Shown: positions 5,887 to 14,067, numbered from the stretch's first letter. The stretch: 14,503 nt of DNA from an uncultured Alistipes sp. (GCA_904502005.1 CAJGDC010000049.1:1-14503); one strand, 5' to 3'. Program-made: numbers and translations. Notes: generated by a model not told the origin, from the letters alone.

Positions 5887-8800
5887 AAGAACAGATATTA
5901 AGAAGGTGATGGTTATCGGCTCTGGTCCGATTGTAATCGGTCAGGCTGCCGAGTTTGACTATGCAGGTACACAGGCGTGCCTTGCACTTAAGGAGGAGGG
6001 TTATGAGGTTATCCTCGTAAACTCTAACCCTGCAACCATTATGACCGACACATTTATTGCCGACAAGGTGTACATGGAGCCGCTCAAGCTTGAGTATGTT
6101 GCAAAGATTATTCGCTACGAGCGCCCAGATGCTATTGTTCCAGGTCTTGGTGGTCAGACAGGATTGAACCTTGCTGTGCAGCTCGCCAAGAAGGGTATTC
6201 TTGAGGAGTGTCAGGTAGAGATTCTTGGTACATCGTTCCAGAGTATTGAGCAAGCTGAGGACCGTGAGCTGTTTAAGGAGCTCTGTATCAAGCTCGGTGA
6301 GCCAGTAATTCCATCTGAGATTGTCTACTCTGTTGAGGAGGCCGTTGAGGTAGCGAAGAAGATTAGCTATCCGGTAGTTCTCCGTCCAGCCTTTACCCTT
6401 GGAGGTTCTGGTGGCGGTTTTGCTGATAACGAGCAGCAGCTTCGTGAGCTTATGCGTAATGCTCTTGCTGTATCTCCAGTGCATCAGGTACTCGTCGAGA
6501 AGAGTATCAAGGGCTATAAGGAGATTGAGTTTGAGGTAATGCGTGATAAGAACGACACGGCCATTGCTATCTGTAGCATGGAGAATGTGGACCCAGTGGG
6601 TATTCACACCGGTGATAGTATCGTTGTTGCTCCTGCGCAGACACTGTCAAACAAGGAGTTCCAGATGCTCCGCGATAGTGCACTTAAGCTTATCCGCGCA
6701 CTTAAGATTGAGGGTGGTTGTAATGTTCAGTTTGCACTTGACCCACTCTCGTTTAAGTACTATATTATTGAGGTAAATCCACGCGTTTCTCGTTCATCTG
6801 CCCTTGCATCTAAGGCCAGCGGCTTCCCAATTGCTCGCGTAACAGCTAAGGTTGCTGTGGGTATGACCCTTGACGAGATTCTTATTGAGGGTATGCCTGC
6901 ATGCTGCGAGCCTGCTATTGACTATATCGTTACCAAGGTTGCTCGCTTCCCATTTGACAAGTTTAGCGAGGCAAGTAACGAACTTGGTACACAGATGAAG
7001 GCTACCGGTGAGGCTATGAGTATCGGTAGAACTATTGAGGAGAGTCTGCTGAAGGCTATTCGCTCACTTGAGACTGGTGTTTGTCATATCCACAACAAGA
7101 AGTTTGACGATATGTCAACTCAGGATATGCTCTCATACATCACTCGCGGCACTGACGATCGCATTTATGCTATTGCAGAGCTTTTGCGTCGTGGTATTGA
7201 CCGCTCGCTGATTTATGACCGCACAAAGGTAGATATGCTCTTCCTTGAGAAGTTTAAGAATATTGTGCGCATGGAGCGCAAGGTGGCTCAGAATAAGGGT
7301 GACAAGGCGACACTCCTTGAGGCTAAACGCCTTGGCTTTGGCGATAAGTATATTGGTCAGTTGTGGGGTATGACCGAGAGTGAGGTCTTTACACTGCGTG
7401 AGAGCATGGATATTAAACCGGTGTATAAGATTATCGACTCATGCTCTGGTGAGTTTGACAGATATATTCCATACTTCTACTCTACATATGAGAGTCAGAA
7501 TGAGTCTATAGTATCTGACCGCAAGAAGATTGTTGTTCTCGGTTCTGGTCCTATTCGTATCGGTCAGGGTGTTGAGTTTGACTACTCTACTGTTCACGCT
7601 ATCTGGGCTATCCGCGAGGCTGGCTACGAGGCTATCATTATTAACAACAACCCTGAGACAGTATCTACAGACTACACAATATCAGACAAGCTCTACTTCG
7701 AGCCACTGACAGTGGAGAATGTTATGAATATCATCCACCATGAGAACCCAGAGGGCGTTATCGTTACCCTCGGTGGTCAGACTGCAATTAATCTTGCAAA
7801 GCCACTGGTTCAGATGGGAGTGAAGATTATCGGTACTGACCTTGAGGCTATTGATAAGGCTGAGGACCGTAAGCTCTTTGAGGCTATTATGCGTGAGGTT
7901 GGTATTCCACAGCCACAGGCTAAGGCGGTAACTGAGATTGAGGATGGTGTTGCCGCTGCTGAGGCTATCGGTTATCCTGTGCTTGTTCGCCCAAGTTTCG
8001 TGCTTGGTGGTCGAGCAATGCAGATTGTAGGTAACGAGCAGGCACTACGCCACTATCTACACAACGCCGTAGAGATTAACGAGGACTCTCCAGTGCTTGT
8101 AGATAAGTATATCATGGGTAAGGAGGCTGAGGTTGATGCTATTTGTGACGGTACAGATGTGTTTATCCCAGGTATTATGGAGCACGTTGAGCGTACAGGC
8201 ATCCACTCTGGAGATAGTATCAGCGTATATCCTTCATTCAGCCTTAGCGATGCTGTTAAGCAGAAGATGATTGACTATACAGTGCGTCTGGGTAAGGCTA
8301 TCGGTATTGTTGGTCTATACAACATTCAGTTTATCGTTGATAATGAGGACAAGGTATACGTTATTGAGGTAAACCCTCGTTCATCTCGTACTGTTCCATT
8401 CCTATCTAAGTCTTGCAATGTTCCTATGGCAAAGATTGCTACACGTGTTATGCTTGGTCATAGCCTTAAGGAGCAGGGAATTACTGAGGTATATGGTCGT
8501 GAGCGTAAGCGCTTCTTTATCAAGACTCCAGCATTCTCATTTGCAAAGATTAAGGGTATTGATACCTACCTCTCTCCAGAGATGAAGTCTACTGGCGAGG
8601 CTATTGGTTATGATAACTCAATGACCCGTGCACTCTATAAGTCGCTCCAGGCATCAGGTATGGATGTGGTGAACTATGGTACTGTGCTTGTAACCCTTGC
8701 TGATAAGGATAAGGAGAGAGCTTTGCCACTTATTGAGCGATTCTACAACCTCGGTTTCAATATTGAGGCTACAAAGGGCACTGCAGACTTCCTGCGTACT

Positions 8801-9070
8801 CACGGTATTCGCACACGCAAGTTGAGCAAACTTATTGAGGGCAGCGACGATATTTATCGTTCACTTTGTCGTGGCCATGTGAATTATATTATCAACACTA
8901 TCGATTTGAATCAGCACAACGCTCGCCTTGATGGCTATGAGATTCGTCGTGCAGCTGTTGAGAATAATGTAACAATCTTCACATCGCTTGAGACTGTAAG
9001 TGTACTGCTTCAGGTACTTGAGGAGATTACCCTTGGTGTATCAACCATCGATGCAGACTACGATAATTAG
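5879..9070 (+). CDS. carB: Carbamoyl-phosphate synthase large subunit
   Basis: CarB makes carbamoyl phosphate from bicarbonate, ammonia and two ATP. The 1063 residues (E. coli 1073) keep the full layout: a first ATP-grasp synthetase half starting VMVIGSGPIVIGQAAEFDYAG (from residue 10), with RPAFTLGGSGGG near 169 and EVNPRVSRSSALASKA near 299; an oligomerisation linker; a second half starting VVLGSGPIRIGQGVEFDYS near 550, with RPSFVLGGR near 703 and EVNPRSSRTVPFLSK near 829; and a C-terminal MGS-like allosteric domain (about 930-1063). Both halves have intact nucleotide-binding signatures. The start overlaps the carA end by eight bases, implying translational coupling. Because its CarA partner looks glutaminase-dead, this CarB probably draws on free ammonia. 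The stop is TAG. Confidence 0.98.
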   Translation: MPKRTDIKKVMVIGSGPIVIGQAAEFDYAGTQACLALKEEGYEVILVNSNPATIMTDTFIADKVYMEPLKLEYVAKIIRYERPDAIVPGLGGQTGLNLAVQLAKKGILEECQVEILGTSFQSIEQAEDRELFKELCIKLGEPVIPSEIVYSVEEAVEVAKKISYPVVLRPAFTLGGSGGGFADNEQQLRELMRNALAVSPVHQVLVEKSIKGYKEIEFEVMRDKNDTAIAICSMENVDPVGIHTGDSIVVAPAQTLSNKEFQMLRDSALKLIRALKIEGGCNVQFALDPLSFKYYIIEVNPRVSRSSALASKASGFPIARVTAKVAVGMTLDEILIEGMPACCEPAIDYIVTKVARFPFDKFSEASNELGTQMKATGEAMSIGRTIEESLLKAIRSLETGVCHIHNKKFDDMSTQDMLSYITRGTDDRIYAIAELLRRGIDRSLIYDRTKVDMLFLEKFKNIVRMERKVAQNKGDKATLLEAKRLGFGDKYIGQLWGMTESEVFTLRESMDIKPVYKIIDSCSGEFDRYIPYFYSTYESQNESIVSDRKKIVVLGSGPIRIGQGVEFDYSTVHAIWAIREAGYEAIIINNNPETVSTDYTISDKLYFEPLTVENVMNIIHHENPEGVIVTLGGQTAINLAKPLVQMGVKIIGTDLEAIDKAEDRKLFEAIMREVGIPQPQAKAVTEIEDGVAAAEAIGYPVLVRPSFVLGGRAMQIVGNEQALRHYLHNAVEINEDSPVLVDKYIMGKEAEVDAICDGTDVFIPGIMEHVERTGIHSGDSISVYPSFSLSDAVKQKMIDYTVRLGKAIGIVGLYNIQFIVDNEDKVYVIEVNPRSSRTVPFLSKSCNVPMAKIATRVMLGHSLKEQGITEVYGRERKRFFIKTPAFSFAKIKGIDTYLSPEMKSTGEAIGYDNSMTRALYKSLQASGMDVVNYGTVLVTLADKDKERALPLIERFYNLGFNIEATKGTADFLRTHGIRTRKLSKLIEGSDDIYRSLCRGHVNYIINTIDLNQHNARLDGYEIRRAAVENNVTIFTSLETVSVLLQVLEEITLGVSTIDADYDN

Positions 9071-9071
9071 T

Positions 9072-9809
9072 ATGAAACAGACCATTTTTGAAATAGTAAG
9101 TAATCGTGCGCTAACAGAGTCTGTATATGAGATGGTGCTTAGCGGCGATACTTTAGCCGTAACTCGTCCAGGGCAGTTCGTAGAACTCTCCCTGGATGGG
9201 CTATTCCTGCGCCGCCCTATCTCTGTGTGTAACTATGATGAGGGTAAACTGACACTTATATATAAAGTTGTGGGCAAGGGAACTGCTCAGATGGCAAACC
9301 TTGTGGCAGGAACCAAGTTAGACACTCTGACAGGCTTGGGTAATGGTTTTAACGATGAGGCTCAGTGTAGCTCGCCACTGCTTGTCGGTGGTGGCGTTGG
9401 AGTTCCGCCGCTCTATCGTTTGGCTCGTAATCTTATTGCAAAAGGCAAGAGTGTCACTGTCGTTCTGGGCTTTAACACCGCATCTGAGATATTCTATCGT
9501 GAGCAGTTTGAGGCTCTCGGTGCAAAGGTTGTTGTTGCTACTGCTGATGGTAGTTATGGCGTTAAGGGCTTTGTCACCGATGCAATTAAGGAGGCTAACG
9601 TTGCGGCTGATTACTTCTACTCATGTGGCCCACTGCCAATGCTTCGTGCGCTGACTTCTGCGTTGGATATTGATGGCGAGATTAGCCTTGAGGAGCGTAT
9701 GGGATGCGGTTTCGGTATCTGTATGGGTTGCTCTATTATGACCAAAACAGGTGCAAAACGAGTATGCAAAGAGGGTCCAGTATTTAAAAAGGAGGATGTA
9801 GTATGGTAA
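9072..9809 (+). CDS. pyrK: Dihydroorotate dehydrogenase B, electron-transfer subunit
   Basis: PyrK carries FAD and a [2Fe-2S] cluster and passes electrons from the class 1B dehydrogenase PyrD to NAD+. From ATG 9072 it has 245 residues. Motifs are the FAD-binding LRRPISVCN (46-54), the pyridine-nucleotide domain LLVGGGVGVPPLYRLA (103-118), CGPLPMLRAL (185-194), and the C-terminal cluster motif CGFGICMGC (212-220) with Cys212, Cys217, Cys220 and the fourth ligand Cys232. An in-frame extension back to 9000 lies wholly inside carB and would add 24 residues with no family counterpart, so I chose the ATG one base after the carB stop. The pyrD start overlaps its last seven bases. The pairing with class 1B PyrD in the same operon makes the assignment secure. 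Confidence 0.96.
   Translation: MKQTIFEIVSNRALTESVYEMVLSGDTLAVTRPGQFVELSLDGLFLRRPISVCNYDEGKLTLIYKVVGKGTAQMANLVAGTKLDTLTGLGNGFNDEAQCSSPLLVGGGVGVPPLYRLARNLIAKGKSVTVVLGFNTASEIFYREQFEALGAKVVVATADGSYGVKGFVTDAIKEANVAADYFYSCGPLPMLRALTSALDIDGEISLEERMGCGFGICMGCSIMTKTGAKRVCKEGPVFKKEDVVW
9791..9795 (+). promoter_or_regulatory. Shine-Dalgarno-like sequence before pyrD
   Basis: GGAGG, within AAAAAGGAGGAT, lies seven bases before the pyrD ATG and inside the end of pyrK, where it encodes Lys-Glu-Asp. Other genes in the operon lack such a site, as is usual in this phylum. It may aid re-initiation at the seven-base overlap, or may merely reflect the codons of the PyrK tail. Confidence 0.4.
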
Positions 9810-10717
9810 GAGATTTATCAACAACACTTTGTGGTGTAGAGCTTGACAACCCGATTATCCCTGCAAGTGGAACTTTCGGCTTTGGCGCTGAGATGTCTGA
9901 TGTTTACGACATCAATATCCTGGGCTCAATCTCATTTAAGGGTACTACTCTCGACTCTCGCTTTGGTAATCCTACCCCTCGTATTGCCGAGTGTAGCTCA
10001 GGAATGATTAACTCCGTTGGTCTACAGAATCCAGGCATTGACGCTGTTATTAACCATGAGCTTCCAGAGCTTCGTAAGCGTTTCCATAAGCCTATAATCG
10101 CAAATATTAGTGGTTTTAGTATTGAGGAGTATACAGAGTGCTGTCGCAGAATTGACAGTGAGGAGCAGGTAGAGATTATCGAGGTTAATGTCTCATGCCC
10201 TAATGTGCATAATGGCGGTATGGCATTCGGAACAAGTCCAGAGAGCGCAGCGGCAGTGACAGCTGCCGTTAAGGCAGTGACTACAAAGCCTGTATTTATC
10301 AAGCTCAGTCCAAACGTGACAGATATTGTCTCTATCGCTCGTGCGTGTGAGGATGCTGGTGCTGATGGACTTACGCTGATAAACACAATGCTGGGCATGA
10401 GAATAGACATTGCTCGTCGTCGCCCGGTTATTGCAAATAAGATGGGTGGTTTCTCTGGTCGCGCAATATTCCCAGTGGCGGTAAGAATGGTTTATCAGGT
10501 GGCTAATGCCTGCAAGATACCGGTTATCGGTTGCGGTGGCGTGGCTACGGCTGAGGATACTATTGAGATGATGATGGCAGGCGCAAGTGCTGTTCAAGTT
10601 GGTGCAGAGAATCTGCGTAATCCATTTGCTTGCAAAGAGATTATTGAGAATCTACCAAAGGTTATGGAACGCCTTGGTCTTGAGCGCCTTAGAGATATTA
10701 TTGGAGTTGTAAAATAG
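9803..10717 (+). CDS. pyrD: Dihydroorotate dehydrogenase B, catalytic subunit (class 1B)
   Basis: FMN enzyme that oxidises dihydroorotate to orotate in the cytoplasm and passes electrons to PyrK and then NAD+. The 304 residues are typical of class 1B. Seen are NPIIPASGTFGFG (16-28), the FMN/substrate lysine in SFKGTTLDSR (44-53), PRIAECSSGMINSVGLQNPG (59-78), the catalytic base Cys132 in EVNVSCPNVHNGGMAFG (127-143; Cys rather than Ser is the class 1 mark), VFIKLSPNVTD, and the FMN phosphate loop around VIGCGGVATAEDT and GASAVQVGAEN. The start lies within the last codons of pyrK, so the two subunits are translationally coupled, which suits a one-to-one complex. The stop is TAG; pyrF follows after nine bases. 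Confidence 0.97.
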   Translation: MVRDLSTTLCGVELDNPIIPASGTFGFGAEMSDVYDINILGSISFKGTTLDSRFGNPTPRIAECSSGMINSVGLQNPGIDAVINHELPELRKRFHKPIIANISGFSIEEYTECCRRIDSEEQVEIIEVNVSCPNVHNGGMAFGTSPESAAAVTAAVKAVTTKPVFIKLSPNVTDIVSIARACEDAGADGLTLINTMLGMRIDIARRRPVIANKMGGFSGRAIFPVAVRMVYQVANACKIPVIGCGGVATAEDTIEMMMAGASAVQVGAENLRNPFACKEIIENLPKVMERLGLERLRDIIGVVK

Positions 10718-10726
10718 AGAATAGAT

Positions 10727-11428
10727 ATGGCAAAAGATGTAATTATCGCTTGTGATTTTTCAAGCAAAGAGCAGACATTGGCTTTTCTTGACCGTTTTAC
10801 CGGTCGTAAGCCATTTGTAAAGATTGGCATGGAGCTTTTCTATGCTTGTGGACCAGATATTGTACGCGAGATTAAGGCTCGTGGTCATAAGATTTTCCTT
10901 GACCTCAAGTTGCACGATATTCCAAACACTGTGCGCAAGGCTATGAGCGTGTTGTCACACCTCGATGTAGATATGACCAACGTTCACGCTGCTGGTACTG
11001 TAGATATGATGCGTGCCGCTCTTGAGGGCCTTACCCGTCCTGATGGTACTCGCCCACTGCTTATTGCAGTAACACAGCTTACATCAACAAGCGAGGAGCG
11101 TATGCAGCGTGAGCTTCTAATCGGAGCTACAATCAATGATACTATTGCCAAGTATGCCGAGAATGCAAAAATAGCAGGTCTTGACGGTGTCGTATGCTCA
11201 CCTCTTGAGGCTGAGCTTGTAAAGAGTAACTGTGGTGCGGAGTTTATGACCGTTACCCCAGGCATCCGTTTTGCTGACGCCGCTGCTGACGATCAGGTAC
11301 GAATCACTACTCCAGCTCGTGCGCGAGAGATTGGCTCTGACTATATCGTTGTTGGCCGCCCAGTAACTGCTGCTGAGGACCCTGTCGCTGCTTATGAGCG
11401 TTGCTGCCGTGAGTTTATTGGAGAATAA
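10727..11428 (+). CDS. pyrF: Orotidine 5'-phosphate decarboxylase
   Basis: Converts OMP to UMP, the last step of the pathway. At 233 residues it is the short (beta/alpha)8 form found in Bacillus and E. coli. The catalytic tetrad motif is FLDLKLHDIPNTV (57-69), with Asp59, Lys61 and Asp64; Asp10 (IIACDFS) and Lys32 (FVKIGMELF) complete the charge network. The phosphate gripper is seen in VTPGIRFADAAADDQVR and YIVVGRPVT near the C-terminus. From memory, many Bacteroidetes have a longer (about 270-residue) PyrF subtype, so the short form is one reason to suspect that this operon has a Firmicutes-like history; that is inference. It lies nine bases after pyrD and 18 before pyrE. Confidence 0.97.
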   Translation: MAKDVIIACDFSSKEQTLAFLDRFTGRKPFVKIGMELFYACGPDIVREIKARGHKIFLDLKLHDIPNTVRKAMSVLSHLDVDMTNVHAAGTVDMMRAALEGLTRPDGTRPLLIAVTQLTSTSEERMQRELLIGATINDTIAKYAENAKIAGLDGVVCSPLEAELVKSNCGAEFMTVTPGIRFADAAADDQVRITTPARAREIGSDYIVVGRPVTAAEDPVAAYERCCREFIGE

Positions 11429-11446
11429 CTTAAAACTGAACTATAT

Positions 11447-12076
11447 ATGGAGAAAATTATTGCAAAAGAGTTGCTCTCAATTAGCGCGGTATTCCTTCGC
11501 CCAGAGCAGCCATTTACTTGGGCTTCAGGTATTAAGAGCCCTATATATTGCGACAACCGTCTGATTCTCACCGCTCCATCTGCTCGTGAGAAGGTAGAGG
11601 CTGGTCTTGCTGAGCTTGTTCGCAAGCACTTCCCAGAGTGCGAGTGCCTTATGGGTACCTCTACTGCAGGTATCGCTCACGCAGCTATCGTAGCTACTAT
11701 TCTTGATATGCCTATGGGTTATGTTCGTAGCGGCGCAAAGGACCACGGTCGAGCAAACCGCATTGAGGGTAAGCTTGAGCCAGGAACAAAGGTTGTTGTT
11801 GTTGAGGACCTTATCTCTACTGGTGGTAGCTGTATTGAGGTTGTTGATGCACTCCGTGAGGCTGGTGCTGAGGTGCTTGGTATTGTTAGCATCTTTACTT
11901 ATGGTATGAAGCGCGGTGTTGAGCGTATCGCAGCAGCAAATACTGTAAACTACTCACTCTCAAACCTCGACTCACTTGTAGAGGTTGCAGCCGAGGAGGG
12001 TTATATCGCTCCTGAGTGGAAAGAGCGTATCTTGGCTTTCCGCGACAACCCTTCTGATGAGAGCTGGATTAAGTAA
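11447..12076 (+). CDS. pyrE: Orotate phosphoribosyltransferase
   Basis: Type I phosphoribosyltransferase that joins orotate to PRPP to give OMP, the step before PyrF. The 209 residues match the family. The PRPP-binding motif is VVVVEDLISTGGS (116-128) with the adjacent acidic pair; the flexible catalytic loop is VRSGAKDHGRANRIEG (93-108), containing Lys98, Asp99, His100 and Arg102. N-terminal WASGIKSPIYCDNR (25-38) is the orotate/PRPP entry segment, and MGTSTAGIAHAA (69-80) is the usual second loop. It lies directly after pyrF (18-base gap), the same order as in Bacillus. The reading frame is intact and all key residues are present. Confidence 0.97.
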   Translation: MEKIIAKELLSISAVFLRPEQPFTWASGIKSPIYCDNRLILTAPSAREKVEAGLAELVRKHFPECECLMGTSTAGIAHAAIVATILDMPMGYVRSGAKDHGRANRIEGKLEPGTKVVVVEDLISTGGSCIEVVDALREAGAEVLGIVSIFTYGMKRGVERIAAANTVNYSLSNLDSLVEVAAEEGYIAPEWKERILAFRDNPSDESWIK

Positions 12077-12100
12077 CAACACAACTAAAAAAAGACCCAT

Positions 12101-13171
12101 ATGAGGCACCTAATTGACCCTACAGACTTAACACGCAAGGAGACTGATGACATTGTTGCTCTTGCGTTGGATATTATCGCTAACCGCGAGGCTTATAGCG
12201 AGAAGATGAAGGGTAAGAAGCTCGCTACCCTATTCTATGAGCCAAGTACTCGTACCCGTCTGAGCTTTACAGCTGCAATGATGGAGCTGGGTGGTAATGT
12301 ACTCGGTTTCTCAGATGCTGCATCGTCATCTGTAAGCAAGGGTGAGACCGTTGAGGATACTGTGCGCGTAGTCGGTTGCTTTGCCGATATTATTGCTATG
12401 CGCCACCACATTGAGGGTGCTCAGCTTGCTGCTTCTGCAGTATCTCCAGTGCCGATTATCAACGCTGGCGACGGTAGCCACTCACACCCTACACAGACTC
12501 TGACCGACCTGCTCACTATCACCCGAGAGCTTGGTCATGTAGACAATATTACAATCGGTTTCTGCGGTGACTTGAAGTACGGAAGAACCGTTCACTCGCT
12601 TATTAAGGCTCTTGTACGCTATACGGGTATTAAGATTGTGCTTATCTCGCCAGAGGAGCTTCGCCTGCCTGACTATATCAAGACTGATATATGCGATAAG
12701 TTCGGTATTGAGTACACCGAGGCAAACAGCATTGAGGAGGTTATGGGTGAGCTGGACATCCTCTATATGACCCGCGTACAGAAGGAGCGTTTTACAGACG
12801 AGGCCGAGTATGAGCGAGTTAAGAACTGCTTTGTTCTTGACGCTGAGCGTATGGCTCTGGCAAAGGAGCAGATGGCTGTTCTCCACCCACTGCCACGCGT
12901 GAATGAGATTACCCGCGAGGTTGATGCCGACCCACGCGCAGCATACTTCCGCCAGGTTGAAAATGGTAAGTTTGTCCGTATGGCACTTATCCTCTCGCTT
13001 ATGGGCTGGAAAAACGAGCCTATGGCCGAGCGCCACGAAAAGGGTGAAGTTGATGGTCTGCGCTGCCCTAACCATAAGTGCATCACAAACAATGAGCCTA
13101 TGGAGCGTTACTTCTACACTGCTGACAACGGCGTACACCGCTGCTACTACTGCGACACAAAGGCGGAGTAA
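12101..13171 (+). CDS. pyrB: Aspartate carbamoyltransferase with a fused PyrI-type zinc ribbon
   Basis: Condenses carbamoyl phosphate and aspartate to N-carbamoyl-aspartate, the committed step. Residues 1-304 are a complete catalytic chain: carbamoyl-phosphate loop YEPSTRTRLSF (46-56), SSSVSKGETVEDT with the Lys that reaches the neighbouring active site, MRHH, SHSHPTQTLTDL, DLKYGRTVHSL, YMTRVQKERF and LHPLPRVNEI. The protein is 356 residues rather than about 310: the extra tail contains Cys322-PNHK-Cys327 and Cys348-YY-Cys351, the spacing and local sequence (RCPNHKCITNNEP) of the PyrI zinc domain (E. coli Cys109, 114, 138, 141). The roughly 100-residue nucleotide-binding domain of PyrI is absent. 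In E. coli the zinc domain is the contact with PyrB, so the fused ribbon may stabilise trimers or contacts between chains without allosteric control. The last pyr gene; a strong terminator follows. Confidence 0.95.
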   Translation: MRHLIDPTDLTRKETDDIVALALDIIANREAYSEKMKGKKLATLFYEPSTRTRLSFTAAMMELGGNVLGFSDAASSSVSKGETVEDTVRVVGCFADIIAMRHHIEGAQLAASAVSPVPIINAGDGSHSHPTQTLTDLLTITRELGHVDNITIGFCGDLKYGRTVHSLIKALVRYTGIKIVLISPEELRLPDYIKTDICDKFGIEYTEANSIEEVMGELDILYMTRVQKERFTDEAEYERVKNCFVLDAERMALAKEQMAVLHPLPRVNEITREVDADPRAAYFRQVENGKFVRMALILSLMGWKNEPMAERHEKGEVDGLRCPNHKCITNNEPMERYFYTADNGVHRCYYCDTKAE

Positions 13172-13188
13172 CAACTATGCAATTGAAA

Positions 13189-13230
13189 ACCTACGCTGCT
13201 TAGATAATAAGTAGCGTAGGTGTTTTATTT
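13189..13230 (+). terminator. Intrinsic terminator of the pyr operon
   Basis: A 14-pair stem, ACCTACGCTGCTTA (13189-13202) and TAAGTAGCGTAGGT (13208-13221), perfect but for one G-U, has the loop GATAA and is followed by GTTTTATTT. It starts 18 bases after the pyrB stop. The A-rich run on its left means it could also work on the minus strand. Confidence 0.93.
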
Positions 13231-13257
13231 TACATATAAACATGAATTGTAAGTATT

Positions 13258-13917
13258 ATGAGGGGTGTAGTTATCATATTATTGACTTTTTTGGCAGCCT
13301 GCAACTCAAATAAATCGACAGATGCCATTTTGGCGGAGGTGTGGGATAGAGACCAAAGCATACGCCAGCAAATGATAGAACTCACAAAAGCCGTTACAGT
13401 GGATGGTCGCACTGAACTTGTAGATTCGTTAATAGCCACAAGCGAGGCTGTTAATCTTATAGATGCAAAGAATATGTCTATAGTAGATAGCATAATGGAC
13501 AAGGGTTTGGACTTAAATCTTACACCTCAATCATATAAAACCATCTGGATTGTTATAGATTATGCATCTCTCGACAAACAGGAACAATACTTACCCTTAA
13601 TGGAAAAATGGTCGCAAGATGGTTTGATTGGCGAAGATGAATATGCTGTATTGTATGACCGTGTTACGATGAAAAACAATCGTCCGCAACGCTATGGTAG
13701 TCAGACAGTTCAGTTTGAGGAAAATAATAAAATGCAACTCTATGTCTATCCCGTAGAAAATCCTAATCTGCTCGACTCTTTACGCGCCTCTGTTGGTTTG
13801 TCTTCTATGGCGGATTATCTCGAACTTCTAACCAAAACTACAGGTATAGATGCAAAATACAACCCTGAAATAAGTATTGAGCAACTCAATATAATGCAAA
13901 ATGAAGATAAAAATTGA
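13258..13917 (+). CDS. Lipoprotein, resembles DUF6624-type proteins
   Basis: A 219-residue protein with a short lipoprotein signal: MRGVVIILLTFLAAC, lipobox LAAC with the acylated Cys15. The mature part is mostly helical and acidic with no enzyme motif I can identify. The C-terminal section has RPQRYGSQTVQF (about 147-158) and YVYPVENPNLLDSLRASVGL (about 167-186), which resembles the conserved block QRYGTQ...P-x-N-x-D-x-R-R-x-x-x-G-L of DUF6624 proteins; this is from memory and function is unknown. It is probably anchored at the periplasmic face or surface. It lies after the pyr terminator in its own unit; no clear TAnnTTTG box could be found just upstream, though little space is available. 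Codons (GAA, ATA, TTA rich) differ from the strongly biased pyr genes, suggesting lower expression. The stop is TGA. Confidence 0.75.
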   Translation: MRGVVIILLTFLAACNSNKSTDAILAEVWDRDQSIRQQMIELTKAVTVDGRTELVDSLIATSEAVNLIDAKNMSIVDSIMDKGLDLNLTPQSYKTIWIVIDYASLDKQEQYLPLMEKWSQDGLIGEDEYAVLYDRVTMKNNRPQRYGSQTVQFEENNKMQLYVYPVENPNLLDSLRASVGLSSMADYLELLTKTTGIDAKYNPEISIEQLNIMQNEDKN

Positions 13918-14001
13918 ATTGTACTGTTACTTTTTCACTACAAAATTAAACTTCGTGGAAAAATAGGGTAAATTTAAGGTATAAATTTCAACTATAACCG
14001 T

Positions 14002-14026
14002 ATAAAACATTCCGATATAGTTTTAT
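14002..14026 (+). repeat. Short inverted repeat downstream of the lipoprotein gene
   Basis: ATAAAAC (14002-14008) and GTTTTAT (14020-14026) are perfect complements with an 11-base spacer. It is too AT-rich and lacks a following T run to be a convincing terminator. The rest of the gap from 13918 to 14027 is AT-rich with nothing else I recognise. Confidence 0.3.
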
Positions 14027-14027
14027 C

Positions 14028-14050
14028 TTATAATATTTGCAATATTATAA
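14028..14050 (+). repeat. Palindrome over the rhodanese promoter, candidate operator
   Basis: TTATAATATT (14028-14037) and AATATTATAA (14041-14050) are perfect ten-base inverted arms around TGC. The centre coincides with the -33 TTTG box (14036-14039) of the downstream promoter, the classic position for a repressor dimer site. AT-rich sequence makes chance palindromes commoner, so the regulatory role is unproven. Confidence 0.45.
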
Positions 14051-14067
14051 TTTATTAGCTATCTTTG
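14036..14067 (+). promoter_or_regulatory. Bacteroidetes-type promoter of the rhodanese gene
   Basis: A -33 box TTTG (14036-14039) and a -7 box TATCTTTG (14060-14067) have a 20-base spacer, identical in form to the purT and pyr promoters. Predicted start is about 14071-14075, which excludes the upstream in-frame starts at 14037 and 14070 and supports ATG 14100. Confidence 0.8.

Noticed and set aside
5855..6607. A 250-codon open frame on the minus strand opposite carB, and similar antisense frames opposite purT, pyrD and pyrB
   Set aside because: The sense genes are full-length conserved enzymes with strong codon bias; the antisense frames have no recognisable motifs, promoter or operon context and are by-products of that bias.
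9000..9071. Upstream ATG giving PyrK 24 extra residues
   Set aside because: The extension is entirely inside carB in another frame and has no PyrK similarity; the ATG just after the carB stop fits the family N-terminus.
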